NCBI GenBank assembly: GCA_028823175.1
Contig: JAPKBZ010000045.1
Span: forward strand, 1-33,172
Source: Myxococcota bacterium
Lineage (GTDB): Bacteria > Myxococcota_A > UBA9160 > UBA4427
DNA: 33,172 nucleotides
Direction of reading: 5' to 3'
Part shown: piece by piece, positions 25,229-31,484 of the stretch
How the letters are laid out: every line of letters begins with the position of its first letter
Numbering within the stretch: position 1 is the first letter of the stretch
Made by a program: the position numbers and the translations under genes
Notes under the pieces: model-generated
The model's database searches: none
What the model saw: only the letters and a program-made list of their open reading frames with translations
What the model was told of the DNA's origin: nothing

Positions 25229-25516
25229 GTGTGCCGTGCGGAGCATAGAGACGGCGTCGCAGTCTTCACCTTCAATCGACCGGAGATTCGTAACGCGCTC
25301 TCGGACACCCTGAGTCCCGCCCTTCGAAGAATCATCGGGGCGCTGAAAGATGATCCCAGGGCGAGAGCCGTCCTCATTACGGGCACGGGCGATTCGTTTT
25401 GCGTCGGTGGCGCCGTGAAGGGCATGGGAAGCGGAGCCGCCAGGCCCGACCCGCCGCCCACCGCGGAGGAGATCATCGCCGACCCGACCGAACGCCAACT
25501 CGCATACCGGCGTTGA
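25229..25516 (+). pseudogene. 5' fragment of an enoyl-CoA hydratase/isomerase (crotonase) gene
   Basis: From a GTG at 25229 the 95-residue frame reads 'EHRDGVAVFTFNRPEIRNAL' and 'RARAVLITGTGDSFCVGGAV'. This is the first third of the crotonase fold, including the first oxyanion-hole strand (FCVGGAV, where active enzymes have FsaGaDl). It then runs into a Pro/Glu stretch and stops. Intact members have about 250-290 residues and the second oxyanion glycine region is missing. It is divergent from the flavoprotein gene, with 141 nt between them. I judge it a remnant. Confidence 0.7.
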
Positions 25517-25943
25517 GGGGGAAATTCAGTGGACGGTGTGGTCACCACGCGCTGAAGGTTGGGGCTATTCAGCCATGAAAATTATACGGGATGGATTGCA
25601 ATCGTAAAAACTGCGGGGGAAAGAATACAAAGCTTAAGAAGAGACCCGATTCACTTTCTTCTTTTGGACTTCGTCCATCCAACGGCTACGTGATTGTGTC
25701 CATGTGTTGTCGCCACCTCATCGATCGGAGCAAGTGGCTAAAGAAAATAATTCCGCCGTCCCCAACTCGATCACGAGAACGAAATTGAAAGCATCGTTTC
25801 AACATTAAACTTTTGTCGGATCAAAAACGTAATCCCAAAATCAATGCAACCGGCCCAACCGTTGTCTACACGTACTGTCACCTCGAGGCTGCTTCTGATT
25901 TTCCTTCTGAAACTTCGGCCCGCTGAAACTCTGGATTCCAATA
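25517..25943. other. 427-nt A+T-richer gene-less region
   Basis: No coding signal on either strand. It is visibly richer in A+T than its flanks (for example around 25560-25640 and 25780-25840), consistent with a promoter region for the large secreted protein, but I cannot fix a promoter. Confidence 0.4.
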
Positions 25944-28703
25944 ATGAGCCCAACCGCCCTGATGGCGCGTCTGTCGAGATCAATCCTCTGCCTGTTTTTT
26001 GTTGTCGGGATTTTCGGCAACGCAGAAGCCTCCCACTTCCGCTTCAGCCAGATCAACTGGAGACCCACCGGTAATCCCGGAGAAGTCGTCTTCACGGTCA
26101 GTAGTGCTTTTCGGCGAGGAGCCCCGGGAACCCATACCGCCTCGTACACGGGCACGGAGACAGACGGCGGGCTCGCAGTCGGTGACCAGTTTCTCGAACA
26201 TATCGGGCTCACCCGGCTCAGTTTCGGCGACGGACCCCAGACTCCAACCCTTACCTACCGAGTTGATGCAATTAATACGGTCGAGGATTGGGTAGTCGCA
26301 CACGCGATCGATCCAGCGACAGGAGCCGAGTGGCGCCATACCTACGCAGGCACCGGGCCCTTCATCGCGAAGATCGCTAGCTGCTGCCGAACTGCTGTCG
26401 AACTCAACAACCCCAATCGCGACTACGAGATCTCGACCATCGTCGACCTGAGCCTGGCCAACAGTTCACCCGTGGGCTCGGTTCCTCCTATTGCTCCCTG
26501 TCCGATTGGCCCTTGTGTATTCCCTGTTTCCGCGGCAGATGCCGAATCGGACGTTCTCAGCTACCGGCTCTCCAAACCCGAAGAAGCAGGAAATCCTGCT
26601 TTCGTACAACCCGGCTCGGGAACCGCAGACGCCCTGACGATCGGCTCCACGGGTGTCCTCGCCTGGGACTCGACTGAATTCCAGCAGGGGCTCTACTCAA
26701 CTTCCATCACCATCGAAGAAAGCAACGGCGGGCTGACTTTTGGAAAGATCATGCTCGACTTCCTGATCAATACCGCCGAATTCCTCGGCACGGCACCGCG
26801 ATTCGATGTGCCTCCAACGCCCGAAAATGCCGAAATTTTCGACATTGCCGGGGGTTCGACAATCACGGCAACCATCCAATGTTCTGATGCGGATGCCGGC
26901 GAGCTTGTGACACTCGGACACCTCGGCCTTCCCCCTGGAGCAACACTCTCTCCCACCAATGCCATCGGGAACCCAGCGACAGCGGTATTTAGTTGGACAC
27001 CCTTTTCTACACAGGCAACGACCGTCGGGCTGACGTGCGTGGACAGCAAGGGGAATAGCGCTCTGCCCCAAAGCTTCAGCATCGTGGTCGCGGGAGTTGT
27101 CATCCCACCCGGCCCCGACAGGGATAACGATCTCTTCTGCATGGACCTTTCTATCAATCAGTTAATCGCAGGCATGGGTGGGCCCTTCAACGTAATCGAC
27201 AATTCCCTCAAGCCGAGCGCCGTACTGATAGGCACTCCAGACCCCGACCTGATCCTGGCAGGTGGTCTCGGTGATCAAATGTACGGGCTCGGCGGTGACG
27301 ACTGCATTATCGGCGCGAATGCCAGCGACTACGCTTCCGGAGGCGACGGCAATGATTCTATCTGGGGCTGGAGCGGCGGAGACATTCTTGAGGGAGACGC
27401 TGGGGATGACGAAATCGATGGTCGCGATGGCAATGATTTCCTGCTCGGAGGATCGGGCGACGACGAGATGCGCGGGGGTGACAACGAAGACTGGCTAAGA
27501 GGGGGCGCCGGCGCGGATATCATGATCGGGGGTGACGACATCGACCTCCTGGATGGAGACGCGGGGGACGACCAGGTCTTCGGCTCCAAGGGCGAGGACA
27601 TTATCGAAGGAGGCCCCGGCGACGACATCCTCGATGGGGGCGAAGGCAACGATGTCTGCCGAAGCGACCCAATGGACACGACACCCCCTGAGTTGTGCGC
27701 GGTTTTCGAGCCGGCCAACCGGGCCCCTAGAATCGTTACTCCGATTGGTGACCAGAGCGTCGACGAAGCGGCAACCCTTTCGATCCTTATAGTGGCGGAC
27801 GACCCCGACCCTGCGGGAGGCGAGGAGCCTGTCCCAGGCGGAGGGCTGGCTTTCACCGCTATCAATCTCCCTCCCCTGGCCACGCTGACCGACCATGGCG
27901 ACCGAACCGCGACGCTCCATCTGAGCCCTGGATACGGAGACGCTGGGAGCTATCCCGGCGTTGTCATCAAAGTGCAGGATGACGACGAGCCAGCCCGCTC
28001 AGATATCGAGGTGATCGACATCACCATTACGGGTGGAAATAATACGCCCGTGCTCGCACCGGTGGGTAGCCAAACTCTTAGTGTGAATGAGGTACTTTCC
28101 ATTCCCGTTACGGCAACGGACGTAGACCTTGGGAATCAGCTTACGTTCGCTCCGATCGGCCTTCCCTCCTTTGCGAGCTTTACCGACCAGGGAAACGGCA
28201 CGGGAGCCCTGAACATCGCGCCGGGGCCCACTGATGCCGGTCAGTACCATGGGATCCTGATCCGCGTCGTGGACGACGGGATTCCCCAGTACGGCGATAG
28301 CGAGATCATATCGATCGTGGTCAATGCTGTGGCCAACCAGGCGCCCGTCATCTCCCCGGTCATCGGCGACCAATCCCTGGTGGAGTCGGAGATCCTGCAG
28401 ATCTCCATCGTGGGTCAGGATTCGGATATTGGCGACGCCCTTTCTTTCGCAGCGAGCAACCTGCCGGCTTTCGCCAGCCTCACCGACAACCTCGACGGAA
28501 CGGCACTATTGGAGATCGCCCCCGGAGTTGGGGATGCGGGGGTATACACCGGCGTCGTTGTCGAAGTCCTGGATAGCGGGACGCCTGGGGAAACCGGTGC
28601 CGAGATCATCACTATAACCGTGCCCGAACCCGGAGGGCTGCTCCAGTTACTGGTCGGCTCCACCTTCCTCTGGGTGTTCAGAGCAAGGACCCGCCGACGA
28701 TGA
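25944..28703 (+). CDS. large secreted RTX-repeat and Ig/cadherin-like protein with PEP-CTERM-like tail
   Basis: A 919-residue protein. Signal peptide about 1-29 ('CLFFVVGIFGNAEASHF'; an ATG at codon 7 is an alternative start). The N-terminal half (30-390) is a beta-rich module beginning 'SHFRFSQINW', followed by an Ig-like stretch. Residues about 427-572 hold many RTX nonapeptides of the GGxGxDxLxGG type ('GGSGDDEMRGGDNEDWLRGG' and others), which fold into a Ca-binding beta-roll. Three Ig/cadherin-like repeats of about 100 residues follow, each opening with 'NxAPvi.pvgdQs..E' and containing 'GDAGxYxGvvv.V.D'. The C-terminus is VPEPGG (893-898), a short hydrophobic segment and RARTRRR, a PEP-CTERM variant. 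Likely a surface or matrix adhesin. It overlaps the next gene by four nt. Confidence 0.85.
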   Translation: MSPTALMARLSRSILCLFFVVGIFGNAEASHFRFSQINWRPTGNPGEVVFTVSSAFRRGAPGTHTASYTGTETDGGLAVGDQFLEHIGLTRLSFGDGPQTPTLTYRVDAINTVEDWVVAHAIDPATGAEWRHTYAGTGPFIAKIASCCRTAVELNNPNRDYEISTIVDLSLANSSPVGSVPPIAPCPIGPCVFPVSAADAESDVLSYRLSKPEEAGNPAFVQPGSGTADALTIGSTGVLAWDSTEFQQGLYSTSITIEESNGGLTFGKIMLDFLINTAEFLGTAPRFDVPPTPENAEIFDIAGGSTITATIQCSDADAGELVTLGHLGLPPGATLSPTNAIGNPATAVFSWTPFSTQATTVGLTCVDSKGNSALPQSFSIVVAGVVIPPGPDRDNDLFCMDLSINQLIAGMGGPFNVIDNSLKPSAVLIGTPDPDLILAGGLGDQMYGLGGDDCIIGANASDYASGGDGNDSIWGWSGGDILEGDAGDDEIDGRDGNDFLLGGSGDDEMRGGDNEDWLRGGAGADIMIGGDDIDLLDGDAGDDQVFGSKGEDIIEGGPGDDILDGGEGNDVCRSDPMDTTPPELCAVFEPANRAPRIVTPIGDQSVDEAATLSILIVADDPDPAGGEEPVPGGGLAFTAINLPPLATLTDHGDRTATLHLSPGYGDAGSYPGVVIKVQDDDEPARSDIEVIDITITGGNNTPVLAPVGSQTLSVNEVLSIPVTATDVDLGNQLTFAPIGLPSFASFTDQGNGTGALNIAPGPTDAGQYHGILIRVVDDGIPQYGDSEIISIVVNAVANQAPVISPVIGDQSLVESEILQISIVGQDSDIGDALSFAASNLPAFASLTDNLDGTALLEIAPGVGDAGVYTGVVVEVLDSGTPGETGAEIITITVPEPGGLLQLLVGSTFLWVFRARTRRR

Positions 28704-29173
28704 ATTTCGGGGGGCGCATTTTCCCCGGTCTGGTTCTGCTCGCGGTTCTGGCTTTCTGCTCAATCCCGGAGGCCTACGCCGACGAACTTTCGCCGAGGGA
28801 AGTGGTCGACGCCTTCCACGGGGCACTGCGCGCGGGCGACCCCCATGAAGCGCTCGGATTCCTTTCGGCGCGAGCGGTGATCTTCGAGGGGGGCGGTGCC
28901 GAACTCACCCTGGACGAATACGCGAGTTATCACCTGGGCATGGATATTCGCCTGGCACAGGCGACTCGCCGCCGGGTGACCCACGAAGCCGGCTCCAATG
29001 GGCCCCAATATGCCTGGTTCCTGAGCCAGAGCGAAATTTCGGGAACGTTCCAGGGGATGCCCGTCAACCAGGCCACCACCGAGACGATGATCCTTAGCCA
29101 CCTTTCGGGACGCTGGCAGATCGTCCACATCCACTGGTCGTCGCAAAGGCTGCGGTCCCCAATAAGCAATTGA
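28700..29173 (+). CDS. exported NTF2-like (SnoaL/DUF4440-type) protein
   Basis: A 157-residue protein whose ATG overlaps the preceding TGA (ATGA), so it is co-translated with the RTX/PEP-CTERM protein. Signal peptide 1-27 ('LVLLAVLAFCSIPEAYADE'). The body 'VVDAFHGALRAGDPHEALGF', 'LSARAVIFEGGGAELTLDEY', 'TETMILSHLSGRWQIVHIHW' is the cone-shaped alpha+beta NTF2-like fold. In secreted form these often bind small ligands or assist neighbours. The coupling suggests it serves the large protein, but that is inference. Confidence 0.75.
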   Translation: MNFGGRIFPGLVLLAVLAFCSIPEAYADELSPREVVDAFHGALRAGDPHEALGFLSARAVIFEGGGAELTLDEYASYHLGMDIRLAQATRRRVTHEAGSNGPQYAWFLSQSEISGTFQGMPVNQATTETMILSHLSGRWQIVHIHWSSQRLRSPISN

Positions 29174-29390
29174 GGCTCGAATTTCGCCCTGAGCGGCGCT
29201 CGTTCCCGGCCAAGACGCAGAAAATCGCCTCCCATCGGGCAGATTGGGCGATATTCGAACTCGGTCGGGGCCATTTCAACACGAATTGTGGATCTCGACG
29301 TTCTGGAGGGGCCTCCAGCAGGGATCGCTCGAGTTCTCGACGAGTCGGCCGCCGGGGATGCGTAGGGGGCGACCCGGGGGGCAGAGCGTT

Positions 29391-29461
29391 CAAATTGCCT
29401 TCGGGGATAAGGCCCGGGCAGGGGGGTGATGTCAAATCCCTGCAGGAGGCCCCGTGGCGGG
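29391..29461 (+). repeat. intergenic 70-nt element, copy D
   Basis: Begins AAATTGCCTTCGGGGATAAG at 29392 and ends CCCCGTGGCGGG at 29461: 70 nt. Aligned without gaps to copies A and C, and with one gap to copy B, its first 26 nt match B at about 20 positions and its last 13 are identical to B. It is 218 nt downstream of the NTF2-like gene and 262 nt upstream of the cold-shock gene. Confidence 0.65.
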
Positions 29462-29582
29462 GGCAGACAGCACCATGATGGAAGACAACGCGGCAGGCCT
29501 TCGATGGGAGCAGGAGACCGCAGGAGCAGACCCAAAAACAGGGGGGGGAGAGCGCTCGCTTCGTATGTTAAGATCCGAGCGA

Positions 29583-29640
29583 CGAAACGGGGAGTTTCTC
29601 GTTTCGGGCCTCTCGGGTTAGGGCTCCACGGTGGAGTCGA
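29583..29640 (+). promoter_or_regulatory. hairpins in the cold-shock gene leader
   Basis: CGAAAC (29583-29588) pairs with GTTTCG (29601-29606) and encloses a GAG/CTC stem with loop TTT. Further on, CTCCAC-G-GTGGAG (around 29623-29635) is a second inverted repeat. Long structured 5' leaders are known for cspA-type mRNAs, where they control translation with temperature; the same is suggested here, not shown. Confidence 0.3.
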
Positions 29641-29723
29641 ACGATCACGAAGAGCGCCAAACCCCAGCGCACCCTTGACCGTCTTGAATAGCGTCGTCAT
29701 GGGTGGTGGGGAGGAGAAATTAA

Positions 29724-29927
29724 GTGGCACAAGGTACAGTTAAGTGGTTCAGCGACGAAAAGGGTTACGGATTCATCACTCCTGAGGATGGTTCGAAAGA
29801 CCTTTTCGTTCATCACTCAAATATTCTCGGAGAAGGCTTCAAGTCTCTGAGTGACGGCCAGGCTGTCACGTACGAAGCCGGCCAGGGCCAGAAGGGCCCC
29901 GAGGCAACGAGCGTTCAGCCCGCATAA
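29724..29927 (+). CDS. cold-shock domain protein (CspA family)
   Basis: A 67-residue single-domain protein starting at GTG, with GAGGAG seven nt upstream. It opens '[18 protein letters not shown]' and continues '[10 protein letters not shown]', so both RNP motifs (KGYGFI and LFVHHS) are intact. The Csp fold is a five-strand OB barrel that binds single-stranded RNA and DNA. It ends '[10 protein letters not shown]', the usual 'GPqA..V.' ending. Monocistronic, with its own terminator and a long structured leader, and bracketed by intergenic elements D and B. Confidence 0.95.
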   Translation: MAQGTVKWFSDEKGYGFITPEDGSKDLFVHHSNILGEGFKSLSDGQAVTYEAGQGQKGPEATSVQPA

Positions 29928-29947
29928 TTTAGCTGAATGATGATCAT

Positions 29948-29983
29948 GAAACGGCGGTCCGTTTACGGGCCGCCGTTTTTTGT
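29948..29983 (+). terminator. strong Rho-independent terminator of the cold-shock gene
   Basis: ACGGCGGTCC and GGGCCGCCGT form a 10-bp stem (one G-T pair) with loop GTTTAC. Flanking A's on the left and a run of six T's on the right extend it. It begins about 20 nt after the csp stop. Confidence 0.9.
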
Positions 29984-30046
29984 TTGGTCCGGGGCGGCGA
30001 AGATTTCAGGCGGTCATTGCCTTCAACTTCCGCGAGCCCGATCGAA

Positions 30047-30129
30047 GGTAGGGCAATTAAGCTGTCTTCTGGCATAACGCCCGGATATGGGCGTTGTGTT
30101 GAATCCCGCTGGTAACGCCCCGTGGCGGG
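30047..30129 (+). repeat. intergenic 70-nt element, copy B
   Basis: AAGCTGTCTTCTGGCA starts at 30059 and GTGGCGGG ends at 30129: 71 nt (one extra base near position 55 relative to the others). CATAACGCCC and GGGCGTTGTG (30073-30098) form a 10-bp hairpin with loop GGATAT. It lies directly after the csp terminator and ends 53 nt before the GTG of the next gene. Confidence 0.75.
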
Positions 30130-30182
30130 CTTGCTTGAACCCAGCGCCGCAACCCTTGAGTATTATGAACGGGAGGCGGCAA

Positions 30183-31160
30183 GTGGAGCTGTTCAAGCCG
30201 GAACCGGAATCAGCCCATACCCAATTGCGAGCGCTGACGATGGTCGCACGCTCTGGGTCGAATGGTCTCGCCCGGCCTCAACGCGCAATGCTCGATGCGA
30301 TTCAACAAGTCCTTTTCGAGACGGACCTCGATGTCGAGAATCTCGAGCCAATCGACGAGGGTGCGTTGTTCCCCGCCTGTGGTGACCCCTTCGAGGCGCG
30401 GCAGCTGATTCGTTTCATGATCTTGACAGCTATCGCCGAAGGTCCACCCAGCCTCGAGCAAGCGAGGCTCATCGACTCCTTTTCGGAGTTCCTCAAAGTC
30501 GATGAGCCGGCGGTCGGGGTGATCTCCAACCTTTCGAAGAATCGAATGCTCCGATTTCGCGTCGGGTTTGCGCGCCGCGCGCATATCCGAACCTATATGC
30601 GCAATTCCAAGAAACTATTGGGCGGCGTGTTTCCCGTGGTCAAAGCGGTCCTCCGCTTTCGAGGCTTATTGGGCCCGGACGAGGAGCTGGCGAGCCGTTT
30701 TCGTGCACTGGGCGATATGCCACTTGGGACACTCGGGCGTGAGTTCCACGATCATTGCCACGACGCCGAAATCGGGTTCAGCGGAGAGGTGGGAGGCTTT
30801 CCACTCGGGGCGGTCTACCATGATTTTTCTCATGTGCTGAGCGGGTGCGACGTCTCGCCCGAAGGCGAAATCAAGAACGCCGGCTTCCAGGCAGGGTTCT
30901 GCAAAGGCGAGGAAGATTTTTTTACGACCCTCTTCGCGAATCTCATCCACACGGCCGGAATCAATCTGACGCCCTTCGATATGCCGATCGAGCTCGGGCG
31001 GATCGCCCAGGGCACGCTCGCGGTCGATTGGCTCAGAGAGATCAAGCGCGGTTCCGCGATGAGCGTCGACCTTGGGGACGACTGGAATTTCTGGGACTTC
31101 GTAGAGCTTCCGGTCGATGTGGCCCGAGAGAAGTTGGGAGTTCCGCCAATCGCCGGATGA
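30183..31160 (+). CDS. TerB-like plus Coq4-like two-domain protein
   Basis: The GTG at 30183 is chosen because GGGAGG lies six nt upstream; earlier starts at 30165 and 30087 have no such site, and 30087 lies within element B. The product has 325 residues. The first half ('MLDAIQQVLFETDLD', 'ARQLIRFMILTAIAEGPPSL', 'LIDSFSEFLKVDEPAV') looks like a TerB-type helical domain. The second half ('MPLGTLGREFHDHCHDAEIG', 'YHDFSHVLSGCDVSPEGEIK', 'AGFQAGFCKGEEDFFTTLFA') resembles the Coq4 fold, with an HDxxH (H-D-F-S-H) zinc-type motif and a downstream Glu. Coq4 acts in ubiquinone ring modification in eukaryotes. The bacterial role is unknown. Bracketed by elements B and C. Confidence 0.6.
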   Translation: MELFKPEPESAHTQLRALTMVARSGSNGLARPQRAMLDAIQQVLFETDLDVENLEPIDEGALFPACGDPFEARQLIRFMILTAIAEGPPSLEQARLIDSFSEFLKVDEPAVGVISNLSKNRMLRFRVGFARRAHIRTYMRNSKKLLGGVFPVVKAVLRFRGLLGPDEELASRFRALGDMPLGTLGREFHDHCHDAEIGFSGEVGGFPLGAVYHDFSHVLSGCDVSPEGEIKNAGFQAGFCKGEEDFFTTLFANLIHTAGINLTPFDMPIELGRIAQGTLAVDWLREIKRGSAMSVDLGDDWNFWDFVELPVDVAREKLGVPPIAG

Positions 31161-31206
31161 TGGGGGCGACTTTCTCGGTGGCGTTGGTTTTCTTTCGGGA
31201 GCCACC

Positions 31207-31260
31207 AATTCCAGAAGGGGCGGGCTCCAGAAGAAGCGGGCTCCAGAAGAGGCGGGCCCG
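31207..31260. repeat. 16-bp tandem repeat, about 2.7 units
   Basis: CGGGCTCCAGAAGAAG (31221-31236) and CGGGCTCCAGAAGAGG (31237-31252) are flanked by partial units TTCCAGAAGGGG on the left and CGGGCCCGG on the right, just after the Coq4-like gene. Confidence 0.85.
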
Positions 31261-31368
31261 GTCAGCGCTGTTGTCGGCCCCAAAGGAAGCGAGAGAATCT
31301 ACCGAAAGATCCAGTAGGCCAGCGCCCGCGCCCGCGGGCAGCCTGCCAACTCCTGCGGAAGCTGCGAA

Positions 31369-31451
31369 GGCTAGGATAGTCAAGCTGCTTTCGGGCACAA
31401 CGCTCGGCTCTGGGCGGCACGTTGAATTCCTATGGGCAGCTCTGTGGCGGG
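31369..31451 (+). repeat. intergenic 70-nt element, copy C
   Basis: AAGCTGCTTTCGGGCACAAC starts at 31382 and GTGGCGGG ends at 31451: 70 nt. It shares GTTGAATTCC with copy B (GTTGAATCCC). CGCTC/GGGCG can form the same first hairpin as in B with a C-to-T change that keeps pairing (T-G), and GCTC/GGGC near the right end replaces B's CCCG/CGGG stem. Confidence 0.75.
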
Positions 31452-31459
31452 CAAGCCCC

Positions 31460-31484
31460 TGACGCAACGATTTGGTTGCCGTCA
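31460..31484. terminator. hairpin at the 3' end of ycaO, possible bidirectional terminator
   Basis: TGACG-CAAC pairs with GTTG-C-CGTCA (nine pairs, one bulged C, loop GATTTG) across the ycaO stop codon. There is no T tract on either side, so a terminator role is tentative. Confidence 0.35.

Larger units (their letters stand above)
29174..29723. other. 550-nt gene-less region containing element D and the csp leader
   Basis: Contains intergenic element D (29391-29461) and, in the last 150 nt, two hairpins listed separately. The minus-strand frame across it is low-complexity (Pro/Arg-rich) and not credible as a gene. Confidence 0.5.
31161..31481. other. 321-nt gene-less region with tandem repeat and element C
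   Basis: Between convergent genes. It holds a 16-bp tandem repeat, intergenic element C and a hairpin at the ycaO end, each listed separately. The frames crossing it are Arg/Ala/Pro-rich and have no homology signal. Confidence 0.5.

Noticed and set aside
25088..25498. N-terminal extension of the acyl-CoA-dehydrogenase-like protein
   Set aside because: The upstream part is antisense to the crotonase fragment and lacks the family's pattern; the family start fits the ATG at 25087.
28930..29730. Long minus-strand ORF opposite the NTF2-like gene and csp leader
   Set aside because: Pro/Arg-rich translation with no domain signal, antisense to a recognisable gene and covering the csp leader.
30087..30182. 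Start of the TerB/Coq4-like gene inside element B
   Set aside because: No ribosome-binding site there; GGGAGG is ideally placed before the GTG at 30183.
30059..31451. Elements B and C as bona fide integron attC sites
   Set aside because: The spacing between the CATAAC-like and GTTGAAT boxes is only about 20 nt, the left box does not fit RYYYAAC, and no integrase is in view. Kept only as a hypothesis.
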